From: Pantoea eucrina | GTDB taxonomy: Bacteria; Pseudomonadota; Gammaproteobacteria; Enterobacterales; Enterobacteriaceae | NCBI RefSeq assembly: GCF_002095385.1 | Contig: NZ_MIPP01000018.1 | Coordinates: forward strand, 1-64,000 | Direction of reading: 5' to 3' | DNA: 64,000 bases | In this document: positions 44,692-53,350 of the stretch, one piece after another | How the letters are laid out: every line of letters starts with the position of its first letter | How positions within the stretch are numbered: the stretch's first letter is position 1 | Position numbers and translations under genes: made by a program | Notes under the pieces: model-generated | The model's input: the letters and a program-made list of their open reading frames with translations, nothing else | Told to the model about the DNA's origin: nothing | The model's database searches: none

Positions 44692-45135
44692 CTAATTCTG
44701 GCCTGCCTGACGCATCGGCATACGGTCAATCAGTAAGAGCAGGGCCTCCGCGCTTACCGGCCGGGTCTCGCGCAGTTTCATGCCACCATCTTTACCCACC
44801 AGCACAATTTCAAATCCGGCAGGATTAAGCTGCGCACGCAGCGCGCCGCCGTCCGCCGGGCGGACATCGCTCAGCACCACGATATCACGCTCCCTGAGCG
44901 CATCCTGCTGCTGTTGCAACAGCGCCATTTGCCGTATGAAATCCGTATCGCGGTCAGAAGGGGCGAAGATCACAAGCAGCCGCTTATGCCAGCGATAATT
45001 CTCCAGCGAATTCTGCGCTGGCTGCAGCGTCTGAAACAGCGGTTCTGGCTGGCGGGCAGCCTGCGCCGCACCGTTCAGCGCCAGGGTAAACAGCACAACG
45101 TTGAGGGTGAAGCGTAATCGCGATGCAGAAGGCAT
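44692..45135 (-). CDS. DUF4174 secreted protein
   Basis: A 147-aa protein. The ATG at 45135 gives a signal peptide (LRFTLNVVLFTLALNGAAQA). The rest has the DUF4174 pattern: NSLENYRWHKRLLVIFAPSDRDTDFIRQM and ERDIVVLSDV, then FEIVLVGKDGGMKLRETRPVS. The fold is thioredoxin-like without a CxxC pair. Function unknown. It is convergent with the dehydrogenase gene. Confidence 0.85.
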   Translation of the reverse strand: MPSASRLRFTLNVVLFTLALNGAAQAARQPEPLFQTLQPAQNSLENYRWHKRLLVIFAPSDRDTDFIRQMALLQQQQDALRERDIVVLSDVRPADGGALRAQLNPAGFEIVLVGKDGGMKLRETRPVSAEALLLLIDRMPMRQAGQN

Positions 45136-45228
45136 AAGCCGGCCCCTTTTTGGCAATAACAGGCTAAGTCTGGACAGAGCATTAACCACTTGCCAGAATC
45201 TGACGGTTCTTTACCTGGCTCAGCGCTG

Positions 45229-46782
45229 TCAGACCAGCCCGCACGCCCGATCGCGGCCGCTGCGTTTCGCCTGGTAAAGCGCCTGGTCCGCTTCGCGTCT
45301 GAGCTGTTCCGCTTCTGACGCTTCCCCGGCAGAGACCAGTGAATAGTAGCCTGCGCTCACGGTTACCACGCCTGCGGCGACCAGGCTGCTCTCATGGGCA
45401 ATCCCCAGCTCTCTTACGGCCTTAACCGCCTGTCCGGCGACAATTTGCGCTTCTGAAAAGTCGGTGTTCGGCAGAATGATGGCGAACTCTTCGCCACCGT
45501 AGCGCGCCACAACGTCGCCATGATAATGCACGCAGCTCTTCAGGGCCTGCGCCACATCCTGCAGGCATTCATCGCCGGCAACGTGACCGTAAGTATCGTT
45601 ATAATGCTTGAAACAGTCGACATCGATCATGATCAGCGCCACCGGATCGCCGCTTTTATATGACTTCAGCAGCACCTGGTCGAGCAGGGCGTCAAACTGT
45701 CGCCGGTTGGCCAGCCCGGTCAGACCATCCACCAGTGCCAGCGACTGCAGCGTATGGTTAATGCTGGTAAGTTCATCCCGCACAAAGGTCAGCTCAATCT
45801 GATTTCTGACGTTAGTTCCTACCTGGCGAAGCACCAGAAGCCCCATGCCGGCAATGGCAAACAGAAGCGTCAGGTTGAGCAGCAGATTAATCAGATTACC
45901 GATAAGCCACGCTTTGCGTATTGCGGCAAGGTCATACCCGGCGGTAACAATCAGCGGATAGCGCTCCAGACGCGCATAGCCGTAAACGCGCACGATGCCA
46001 TCAAGAGAGGAGCGCCAGGTCGCGTTGCCGCTGGACGCAGATTTGAGTTCAGTTTTAAACAGCGGGCTGGCGGAGAGCATTCTGCCAATATAGGCGTCCG
46101 GGAAAGGGCGAATATAGAGGGCCGATGCGTCAGCAAGAATGAGGCCCAGCGTATCTTTATTGCCCAGCGCATAGTAGCTGTAATACTGGCGGAAATAGTC
46201 CACGCGCACCGTGGCGAGCGCCACACCGGCAAAGTTCCCCTGACTGTCGTTCAGGCGTACTGAAACCGGGATAACCAGATCGCCGGTAGAGCGGCTGCGG
46301 ATAACGCGGCTGATAAGCAGATTGGTGTCATTGTGATTGCGGTGCCATAAAAAGTAGGCGCGATCAGCATTGCTGGCATTGGTCGGCACAAAGTTACCGG
46401 ATGAGGCGATCCAGTGTCCGTCAGTATCATAGACAAACAGGCCATGTAGCTGCGGCAGTTTACTCTGCTGCTCTTTGAGCTGGTGCAAAAACGCCGGCGT
46501 CGCCGCGTACTCATTGCCGCGCTGACGCAACTGCCTGACCGCATCGGCTAAGGTGATCTCAACCTGCAGAAACGAATCTTCAGCATGTTTGGCCAGCGAT
46601 ACAGAGAGATTGCGCGCATCATCTTTCTTCTCACTTATGATCTGCTGCCAGGAGTTCCACAGCGACCAGGCGTTGATTGCCACCACAAACAGGCTAATCA
46701 ATACCAGAAACAGCATCATGCTTTTTCCCAGCGAAGTTTTTAGCAGTGAAGAGCCTGAAGCGTTAAGTGAGTTTTTTCGCAT
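45229..46782 (-). CDS. dCache-type membrane diguanylate cyclase
   Basis: A 517-aa protein from ATG 46782. TM1 is near 20-42 and TM2 near 285-310, bracketing a periplasmic double-Cache sensor (FVYDTDGHWIASSG, RADRAYFLWHRNH, VVRVDYFRQYYSYY-like segments). The cytoplasmic GGDEF domain (about 345-510) has an intact RYGGEEFAIILP site; the inhibitory RxxD is absent. It should make c-di-GMP in response to an extracellular ligand. Monocistronic. Confidence 0.92.
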   Translation of the reverse strand: MRKNSLNASGSSLLKTSLGKSMMLFLVLISLFVVAINAWSLWNSWQQIISEKKDDARNLSVSLAKHAEDSFLQVEITLADAVRQLRQRGNEYAATPAFLHQLKEQQSKLPQLHGLFVYDTDGHWIASSGNFVPTNASNADRAYFLWHRNHNDTNLLISRVIRSRSTGDLVIPVSVRLNDSQGNFAGVALATVRVDYFRQYYSYYALGNKDTLGLILADASALYIRPFPDAYIGRMLSASPLFKTELKSASSGNATWRSSLDGIVRVYGYARLERYPLIVTAGYDLAAIRKAWLIGNLINLLLNLTLLFAIAGMGLLVLRQVGTNVRNQIELTFVRDELTSINHTLQSLALVDGLTGLANRRQFDALLDQVLLKSYKSGDPVALIMIDVDCFKHYNDTYGHVAGDECLQDVAQALKSCVHYHGDVVARYGGEEFAIILPNTDFSEAQIVAGQAVKAVRELGIAHESSLVAAGVVTVSAGYYSLVSAGEASEAEQLRREADQALYQAKRSGRDRACGLV

Positions 46783-46961
46783 AGAGTCGGGTTCTGAGCA
46801 GGCGGCAGAAATCAGGCAGGCATCATACATCAGCCACAATCTGTTCAGAAGTGGTTATCAATCTGGCGGGTAACTTGCTGTTCGCTTTTTCCTGTTTTCA
46901 GGCTGATTCAGGCCGGCTGATAAACGCCGGACTGTTCAGCAAATGGCCTGATTCCCGTGCG

Positions 46962-47417
46962 TTAAGACTTCTTGCCTCCCTTACCCAGATTCTGTTCAAC
47001 CAGCCACTCAATCACCTGACTGCGATTGAGATTATGGCGGTTAGCGTAAAGCTGAATTTTACGTAATACCGACAGGCGCAGGGAGAGAGAAACCGACTTT
47101 TTGGCCTCTTTGTCGAGTATCACTGACGCAGAGAGATTCTGTCCTGCACCCGCGCTGTCATGTAACGCGAGACTTTCACGCATCATTTTAACGATTTTAG
47201 GCGTCAGCGATCCGGCGCCGGTCATCTGATAGTTACCGGCGGATTTATTAAACCTGATCTCTGCCTGATAGCTGGTGCGGATTTCACGTAAATCGCGCAC
47301 AAACGTCGGTTCAGAGCACGCCATTTGCTGCAGTAAAAGCGCCTTTTCTACGGGTTTACCCGTGCTCAGCAAGGCGACCAGCTGATACTGTCTGTACTGT
47401 TTTGCGCTCAGAGGCAT
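46962..47417 (-). CDS. terW: TerW, DNA-binding regulator of the ter genes
   Basis: A 151-aa protein. The N-terminus (YQLVALLSTGKPVEKALLLQQMACSEPTFVRDLREI) is a winged-helix-like HTH. The C-terminus (AVSLSLR-like SVSLSLRLSVLRKIQLYANRHNLNRSQVIEWLVE) is a ribbon-helix-helix. This layout and the sequence match TerW of enterobacterial ter clusters. It is the last gene of the leftward operon, 30 bp after the CitE-like gene. Expected targets are the repeated CAATCATA-type operators at 52535-52709. Confidence 0.87.
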   Translation of the reverse strand: MPLSAKQYRQYQLVALLSTGKPVEKALLLQQMACSEPTFVRDLREIRTSYQAEIRFNKSAGNYQMTGAGSLTPKIVKMMRESLALHDSAGAGQNLSASVILDKEAKKSVSLSLRLSVLRKIQLYANRHNLNRSQVIEWLVEQNLGKGGKKS

Positions 47418-47447
47418 AGCACACCGTTAAAAGAGTAAAGATAGCGA

Positions 47448-48380
47448 TCACTGACGCTGGGCGTAAACCGCGCCGGTATACGCGCTGACAATACCGCAGT
47501 GTGCAGACCGCTCCAGCATAGCAGCAGCCCAGTTGCGATGCGTGGCAGGTTCGCACATTGCGCCCTGCGATTTAAATACTGCCTGTTCTGAATTCATGAT
47601 GCGCAGCGCATCTTCGTAGTCGCTCTGCTCCGCCATCAGACCGCGCTGAATGATCTCCAGCTGCGCCGGATGGATAGCCGTTTTCCCGACCAGCCCGTGC
47701 GCCACATCCAGCGCCAGCTCACGCTCCAGCAGCGCCACATCTTCGATGCGTTCACACACCGGGGCCGTTAGCGCAAACCCGCGCGACGCAAAGGTCGCCA
47801 CCAGCATTTTCACCACGTAACCCAGCGGCCCCTCATAGAGCGTAAGGTGGCGCGAGCGCCGCAGTCCCAGAGCCGACATCAGGTCGTTGCCGCCAATGCG
47901 CAGAGCCAAGATACGCTCGCGGCACGGGTGCTGTTCCAGCAGGCTTGCCAGCTGTTGCATCGCGGTACTGTCAAAAACATCGCGCGTTTCCAGCGTCGGC
48001 ATCAGCAGCAGCGACGTTGGCGCCAGCAGACGCCACCAGGAGAGTACGTTAGCCTGATTAAACTTCGGTAAAACAAACCCGTCGATACCAGACAATTCGC
48101 TATCGTGCAGCAATGCGGCAGCCATGGCTTCATCGCGCGGCCGGATAAACACCAGCGGCGGGGTATGCGTGGGGGTTTGCTGCTGAAGCTGGCGCAGTAA
48201 AGTCTGCAGGTTATCCCGCGCCAGAGTCACATCCCGCTCGCTGACGGCGTCCTCCAGGCAGATCACCAGCGAACGCAGCTGGGGGATCTTTCCATGCAGG
48301 ATCACGTCAGCCAGATCGCCGCGGGTGGCAGGCATATAGAGCGTGGCACCCAGCATCCAGGGGGAGAGTGGCAGGCTCAT
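47448..48380 (-). CDS. HpcH/HpaI aldolase (CitE-like) of the ter operon
   Basis: A 310-aa TIM-barrel lyase. LVICLEDAVSERDV, FIRPRDE, FVLPKFNQ, MPTLETRDVFDS and ALRIGGNDLMSALG are the metal- and acyl-binding motifs of CitE-like lyases. It starts one base after the stop of the PRTase gene. In ter loci this enzyme family accompanies PRTase, HAD and ATP-grasp genes proposed to make a nucleoside-like metabolite. The exact reaction is unknown. Confidence 0.9.
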   Translation of the reverse strand: MSLPLSPWMLGATLYMPATRGDLADVILHGKIPQLRSLVICLEDAVSERDVTLARDNLQTLLRQLQQQTPTHTPPLVFIRPRDEAMAAALLHDSELSGIDGFVLPKFNQANVLSWWRLLAPTSLLLMPTLETRDVFDSTAMQQLASLLEQHPCRERILALRIGGNDLMSALGLRRSRHLTLYEGPLGYVVKMLVATFASRGFALTAPVCERIEDVALLERELALDVAHGLVGKTAIHPAQLEIIQRGLMAEQSDYEDALRIMNSEQAVFKSQGAMCEPATHRNWAAAMLERSAHCGIVSAYTGAVYAQRQ

Positions 48381-48381
48381 A

Positions 48382-49467
48382 TCACGACACCTTCCTGATA
48401 ATGGTTACGGCACGATACTGCCCCAACGTATCGCCCATCTCTTTTACCTGAATATCTTTTTGCGCGGCCAGATGCATCAGCAGGGCGACATCCGGATCGG
48501 TTTTACTGCGGACTAGGACGTGATCGGGCACGCGGCGCAGCACCGCGCGCGTGGCTTCGGCAATGCCGGGTTTGATACGGTTGCGGTTAAGAATATGATA
48601 CTGCGCCGCCAGCTGGTTAATCACTGCCTGAGCAATCGCCTGCTGGTTGCGAAGGTGGGTGGCGTAAGGCACCGCTGCAGCAATCTGTGCCGTATCCAGC
48701 TGCTGCCGGAACCGGTCTACAGTGTCCACCATGCGCAAACTGCAGTCATACGCCAGCAGATGATCGCACAGCACGCAGCCGTGCAGGCCAGAGGCGCTCC
48801 ACAGGGAACGTGACACCATGCCGGAAACCGGCGCGCCCATAATGCCAAACGGGATCAGCCAGTCGTCATCGGAGGCGGCAAGCCAGGCGCAGCCCGCCGG
48901 ATCGGCCAGCACCGCCAGTCGCGGCAACGGCGGGTAGCCGGGCCGGTCGCGCAGGCTCTCAATCAGCTGGCCGGTGATGGCACCCTTACCGGTCCAGCCA
49001 TCCACAAATACGATGCCCTCTGTGCCGTGCTTCGCCTCAATCAGGCTCAGCGCAGTTTCATCAATGCCGCGATCGCGGATAATGCTGATACCGTAGTGAT
49101 ACGATACCACGCCCATATCGCGCAGCGCGCGCTGCAGCATCACGCCAGGTGGCACGCCGGCCCGTACCAGGCTAACCAGAATCACAGGTTGCCCGGCGGC
49201 CTGAGCTATCAGCCCTTTAGCCAGCGTCACAACGTCACGTGCAAGCCGGGCGCTGCCCATCTCCAGCGCGCAGTTAAATATCTCCAGATGCGCCGCAGAC
49301 GGCGCCGGCTCCTGGCTCAGCATCTCGGAATAGTGCTTCTGGCCGGACTGGATCAGGCGCTCTTTCTCATCGACCGGCGTCATCTCAAGCTGAACCGGAT
49401 TCAGCAAAAACTGCACGTCCGAGGGCAGATAGGTGCCATGCAGCTGCTGTAATTCAGGGTTTTTCAT
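48382..49467 (-). CDS. PRTase-like (StiP/PRTase_1 family) protein of the ter operon
   Basis: A 361-aa protein from ATG 49467 (MKNPELQQLHGTYLPSDVQFLL), overlapping the HAD gene by 14 bp. The region ILVSLVRAGVPPGVML...YHYGISIIRDRGID, then IVFVDGWTGKGAI, is the phosphoribosyltransferase core. Databases label this family PRTase_1 or StiP cysteine protease; the PRTase motif favours a base or ribosyl transfer. Third in the proposed metabolite pathway. Confidence 0.85.
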   Translation of the reverse strand: MKNPELQQLHGTYLPSDVQFLLNPVQLEMTPVDEKERLIQSGQKHYSEMLSQEPAPSAAHLEIFNCALEMGSARLARDVVTLAKGLIAQAAGQPVILVSLVRAGVPPGVMLQRALRDMGVVSYHYGISIIRDRGIDETALSLIEAKHGTEGIVFVDGWTGKGAITGQLIESLRDRPGYPPLPRLAVLADPAGCAWLAASDDDWLIPFGIMGAPVSGMVSRSLWSASGLHGCVLCDHLLAYDCSLRMVDTVDRFRQQLDTAQIAAAVPYATHLRNQQAIAQAVINQLAAQYHILNRNRIKPGIAEATRAVLRRVPDHVLVRSKTDPDVALLMHLAAQKDIQVKEMGDTLGQYRAVTIIRKVS

Positions 49468-50245
49468 GGGCGTCGGCCTTGTCAAAAATATGGCGGCGGA
49501 TGGCGTCAGTAAACTGGCTGCGGGCGGGCATGCCAAACCAGTCACAGTGCTGCATAAAGCTGAAATCGCTGAGGCTATCGCCCAGCCCCATTACCGGGAA
49601 TGGGCCACGCGTGTCGCGCAGCTGCTGCAACAGCCACGCCACCGCATGCCCCTTCTGAATGCAGTCAGGGATCCAGGCGATATTGTTGCCATTGGCATGG
49701 ATATAAAAGCCCCGCGTATCGAGCTGCTGCTGCATCTGCGCATTGAACGCATAGAGTTCGGCAATCTGCGTGCTGTCGCGATGTTTCATCACAAAATAGA
49801 TCGGGACACCATCATACTCGTAGTTCATGCGGCACCAGGCATTAAGGCCAGCGCGATCCAGCGCATCGCTCAGCTGCTGGCGATAGCTAACCAGCTGTGC
49901 CCGCATGGCTGACAGCTCGCTGGTAATACGATCCTGCCAGGCGCGGTTAAGGCTGCCGTCAGGTGACGCAATAACCGCGCCGTGCGTCATGACTTTCCAG
50001 GATGTAAAAGGCAGCGCCACGCGCGCCGTCTCTTCCGTACCGCGCGCGGTCACCGGGATCAGCTCTGCGCTCTGCAGCAGCCAGGAGACCAGCATCGACT
50101 GCTCCTGTGACATAAAGCTGCGCGGCTGCAGCTCGCGATCGTAGGCGCCCACTTCAACCGGGGTCTGCAGGGTTTCGGTCAGCATTTTTCTTTTCGTCTG
50201 GAACAGCGTGTCATCCAGATCGCACAGCACAACCGGCTTATTCAT
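49454..50245 (-). CDS. HAD phosphatase of the ter operon
   Basis: A 263-aa Cof/sucrose-phosphatase-type HAD. Motif I is LCDLDDTLF (DxD), motif II is VTARGTEE, motif IV is GLGDSLSDFSFM. It should dephosphorylate a sugar-phosphate-like intermediate. It overlaps the PRTase upstream by 8 bp and the next gene by 14 bp. Confidence 0.9.
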   Translation of the reverse strand: MNKPVVLCDLDDTLFQTKRKMLTETLQTPVEVGAYDRELQPRSFMSQEQSMLVSWLLQSAELIPVTARGTEETARVALPFTSWKVMTHGAVIASPDGSLNRAWQDRITSELSAMRAQLVSYRQQLSDALDRAGLNAWCRMNYEYDGVPIYFVMKHRDSTQIAELYAFNAQMQQQLDTRGFYIHANGNNIAWIPDCIQKGHAVAWLLQQLRDTRGPFPVMGLGDSLSDFSFMQHCDWFGMPARSQFTDAIRRHIFDKADAHEKP

Positions 50246-51368
50246 AAGCGATCACCTCAATGCGGGGGGCCGTCTGCTGTAATCCTGCCAGCAGGGTGGG
50301 ACAGACAGCCTCCGCGGGCGTTTCAACACAGATAATCACCCGATCAAACTGCTGATGCGCCACGTTATAGACAAAATTTGGCATGCCAAGACCGTAGTTA
50401 TCGCTGAAAGCGAGTATGGAGCTAATCGCCAGACCTTCTGAGATCGGCGAGCGCGTCAGTGAACCAAAGCGCACGCAGGCACCCTGCTGCTCCAGACGCT
50501 CTGCCAGCAGAAAAGGTGGCCAGATAAATTCTCCCGATCCCAGTACCAGAATACGTTCGCCCGGCTCAGAGTGCATATCGTCTGCAAAGCGGCAGTGAGC
50601 GTCCGCCATCCCCAGCCGTCCCCAGTCCTGACGGGCGGAGAGGGCCACTGCGCCCTGCGCCGTCACGTTTACCGCAGGCATTACCGGTACCGGTGCCCCT
50701 GCGCGTGGGGTCCAGTGCCACCGGCCCGCAACCAGTGAAACCGGCTCCACCGGCAGCGGACAGTGATGACGCACGGCATCACCGCTCCAGTCGGTGAGCG
50801 TGACGGTGACCACACGCGTCACCGCCTGCAGACCCGCTTCGCGCAGCGCCTGCAGCAGATTCAGAAACGTATTGCCCGTGGTCGCTTCATCATCAATCAG
50901 TACCAGCGTACGCGCCTGCAGCGCACGGCGGCGCAGCGTAGCGTCAGCCGGAAGATAGATAAGGTGATCGGTGGCGTGACTGTGATCCTCTTTAAATTCA
51001 CACAGCAAATCACCTTCTACCGGATGACGGGTGCTGGTGAGGAACACCGGCTCAGCGATCTGCTCTCTGGCCGCGCGGAATACGCCAGCGGCGAGACCCA
51101 CGGCGGTTTCGGCCATACCGATAAACAGCACCGGCCCCGGAAGGTCATGCGGCAGTTTTGCTGCCAGCGTCTCATAACTGGCGCGCATGATGGCCGGACT
51201 GACCGGGATATGACGTCCCAGTATTTTGCTGACAAAAAGGAATGCCCGTTTGGGATTGCGGCGTGCGGCAATATCAAACAGCGTCTCCAGTGGCGTCTCG
51301 CTCGTCGTTTCTACACGCAGCGTGCCGCCAGGCAGCTCGCGCTGATAGATCTGTAAGGCAGCGGTCAT
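50238..51368 (-). CDS. Phosphoribosyltransferase (PRTase plus TRSP domain) of the ter operon
   Basis: A 376-aa protein from ATG 51368, which has GAGGAG 8 nt upstream; a GTG at 51377 is possible. The PRPP loop is LVLIDDEATTGNTFLNLL near 155; FIGMAETAVGLAAGVF precedes it. The C-terminal third (ILVLGSGEFIWPPFLLAERLEQQG) is the TRSP-like domain that follows this PRTase in ter loci. It probably transfers a ribose phosphate to a base or amino compound. Confidence 0.9.
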   Translation of the reverse strand: MTAALQIYQRELPGGTLRVETTSETPLETLFDIAARRNPKRAFLFVSKILGRHIPVSPAIMRASYETLAAKLPHDLPGPVLFIGMAETAVGLAAGVFRAAREQIAEPVFLTSTRHPVEGDLLCEFKEDHSHATDHLIYLPADATLRRRALQARTLVLIDDEATTGNTFLNLLQALREAGLQAVTRVVTVTLTDWSGDAVRHHCPLPVEPVSLVAGRWHWTPRAGAPVPVMPAVNVTAQGAVALSARQDWGRLGMADAHCRFADDMHSEPGERILVLGSGEFIWPPFLLAERLEQQGACVRFGSLTRSPISEGLAISSILAFSDNYGLGMPNFVYNVAHQQFDRVIICVETPAEAVCPTLLAGLQQTAPRIEVIAYE

Positions 51369-52464
51369 CAGCGGCACTCCTCATCCGGGCTGGCAGACCA
51401 TGTGACAGGGTCACACTGTGCAGAGGCTGAACGGCATTGGTCGGGATGACCTGCACCGGATTAAACGCGGCACGCTGCGCAATGGCGTCCGCTGCGGAAA
51501 TCAGTTCCAGCTGACGCAGTGCAAACAGGCCGGGCAGGTTAATCCCGCTGAACGCGGTATAACCGATACCGCCAGAAGGACGCAGGTTAGCCTCCAGCAG
51601 CACCGGATGCCCTTCAGCATCGTTGCGGGTCTGGACATTAATCAGGCCATCCACATGCAGCGTCTCTGCACAGGCAACTGCCAGGCGCCAGGCGGGCGTC
51701 TCCTGTTCAAAAACCTGTACTGAGCCCTCTTTGCGCCGGGCGACGGCTGCAATGACCCGGCCATTCTCCACCAGCATATCTACCGAGCGTTCCGGACCTG
51801 CAAGCCAGGGCATGACAATCTGCAGCGGCAGCGACTCACCGGCCTGCTGTGCACGACGCAGGCTCTCAATAAGCACGTCAGGATGGATCTGGCGGCTGTC
51901 CGGGTTGTTAAAAAAGCTCAGGGTATGCGCATCGCGTCGCAGCACCCAGAACCCCATGCCATAGATGCCGTGCACCGGTTTGATACAGGGTCGATGGCCC
52001 TGCGCCTCAACCTGCGCTATCGCAGCCGCTACCTCATCCGGCGTGCGCACTTCAATTGAAGGTACGGCAGGCAGACCGTGCGCGCTCATCTCCGCGCTAA
52101 AACGGGTTTTGTTATCAGCGAGCGTAAAGGTGGCGCGCTCGCGAGCGCCTGTTACCAGCCTGACATCCAGCGCTTCAATAGCCGTTCGCTGCTGCTCCAG
52201 CAACGCTCCGCGTTTGCCGGCGTGGATGGCACGTACCCGGTGCTGCTGACAGACATGCCGGATAAAAGCGAATAGGGCACCGTCATCCTCAGGTTCCAGA
52301 TAAGCAACATCTGCTTCCGCCAGAATTTCCGGGCGGGAGGAGCGGTGAGAGGCAATCAGCACGAAATCATGCCGGCCCGCACGTCGCGCCTGCGCCACCA
52401 GCGCAAGAATATCTTTTTGGGAAGAAACCCCTTCCATAAACCAGATAGCATCCGGCTGACTCAT
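51274..52464 (-). CDS. ATP-grasp ligase of the ter operon
   Basis: A 396-aa frame and the first gene of the leftward operon. ATP-grasp features are CIKPVHGIYGMGFWVL, IVMPWLAGPERSVDMLVENG and GLINVQTRNDAEGHPVLLEANLRPSGGIGY. The start has AAGGAA. The last 35 residues overlap the next gene by about 95 bp and are unlike a protein end. One extra base near 51390 would end the protein SPDEECR with the stop at about 51369-51371, giving the usual TGATG coupling. The natural end is probably near 51369. Confidence 0.88.
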   Translation of the reverse strand: MSQPDAIWFMEGVSSQKDILALVAQARRAGRHDFVLIASHRSSRPEILAEADVAYLEPEDDGALFAFIRHVCQQHRVRAIHAGKRGALLEQQRTAIEALDVRLVTGARERATFTLADNKTRFSAEMSAHGLPAVPSIEVRTPDEVAAAIAQVEAQGHRPCIKPVHGIYGMGFWVLRRDAHTLSFFNNPDSRQIHPDVLIESLRRAQQAGESLPLQIVMPWLAGPERSVDMLVENGRVIAAVARRKEGSVQVFEQETPAWRLAVACAETLHVDGLINVQTRNDAEGHPVLLEANLRPSGGIGYTAFSGINLPGLFALRQLELISAADAIAQRAAFNPVQVIPTNAVQPLHSVTLSHGLPARMRSAADDRCLTDLSARAAWRHAACRNDERDATGDAV

Positions 52465-52534
52465 CGTGTTGTATTCCTTATTTTTGCAGCGCAGGGCCTG
52501 CTGGCGCCGTCAGGTGAACGCCAGAACATTCAGG

Positions 52535-52709
52535 CAATCATATTATGATTGAATAAACTAATAAAGCACCTCGCTTCATTTACAGATTAATGACAGTTAC
52601 CGCCTTACCAATAAAAATAGATAATTCTTTATAAAACATTACATTCACAACTGAAAGTAATCATATGATGATTGTTTTCTTGCGCAGGATAAAACTCATG
52701 TTATGATTG
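52535..52709. promoter_or_regulatory. Three operator-like repeats in the divergent ter promoter region
   Basis: CAATCATATTATGATTG (52535-52551) is a perfect 17-bp inverted repeat. AATCATATGATGATT (52659-52673) and CTCATGTTATGATTG (52695-52709) are related copies. The region is AT-rich and lies between the ATP-grasp gene (leftward) and terZ (rightward). TerW is the natural candidate to bind them. Confidence 0.7.
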
Positions 52710-52771
52710 CTGAGCTGTTAAATTGATCGGCGTTTTTACTGCAGCAGCTAACCACTCATTAAGGAGAAGTG

Positions 52772-53350
52772 ATGGTATCTTTAAGTAAGAATCAGACAAT
52801 TTCGCTGGCGAAATCCAGCAGTGCGATTTCTCAAATTCAGTTCGGACTCGGCTGGGATCCTGCCAAAAAGAAAGGACTCTTTGGCAAACTTCTCGGCGGG
52901 GGCGATAGCATTGATCTTGATGCCAGCTGCGTGCTGCTTGACGCGCACGGTGGCGTGGTGGACACCGTCTGGTTCCGCCAGCTTCGTTCAAATGATGGTT
53001 CAATAGTCCACAGCGGCGATAACCGTACTGGCGAAGGCGACGGCGATGATGAGGTGATCAAAGCCGATCTGTCGCGTCTGCCAGCCAGCATTGAAAGCCT
53101 GGTGCTGACGGTAAACAGCTTTACCGGGCAAACCTTCAACGATGTAGCGAATGCCTTCTGTCGCGTTGTTGATCAGCAGGGCAAAGAGCTGGCGAAATTT
53201 ACCCTGACCGAGCAGGGCTCGCATACGGCGGTCGTAATAGCTTCACTGCGCCGCAGCGGCGGCGAGTGGAACTTTACTGCGCACGGCAACGCTTCGCGTG
53301 CCCGCACCATTCAGGACATGATCCCCGATATTCAGGCGGTACTCTACTGA
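52772..53350 (+). CDS. terZ: TerZ, TerD-family protein
   Basis: A 192-aa protein. ATG at 52772 has AAGGAG 5 nt upstream; GTG at 52769 is in frame. The TerD fold is visible: ISQIQFGLGWDP, DLDASCVLLD, and the Ca-binding [17 protein letters not shown] loop. A Gly/Lys-rich insert (KKKGLFGKLLGGG) distinguishes TerZ. First gene of terZABCDEF. The stop overlaps terA by one base. Confidence 0.95.
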   Translation: MVSLSKNQTISLAKSSSAISQIQFGLGWDPAKKKGLFGKLLGGGDSIDLDASCVLLDAHGGVVDTVWFRQLRSNDGSIVHSGDNRTGEGDGDDEVIKADLSRLPASIESLVLTVNSFTGQTFNDVANAFCRVVDQQGKELAKFTLTEQGSHTAVVIASLRRSGGEWNFTAHGNASRARTIQDMIPDIQAVLY

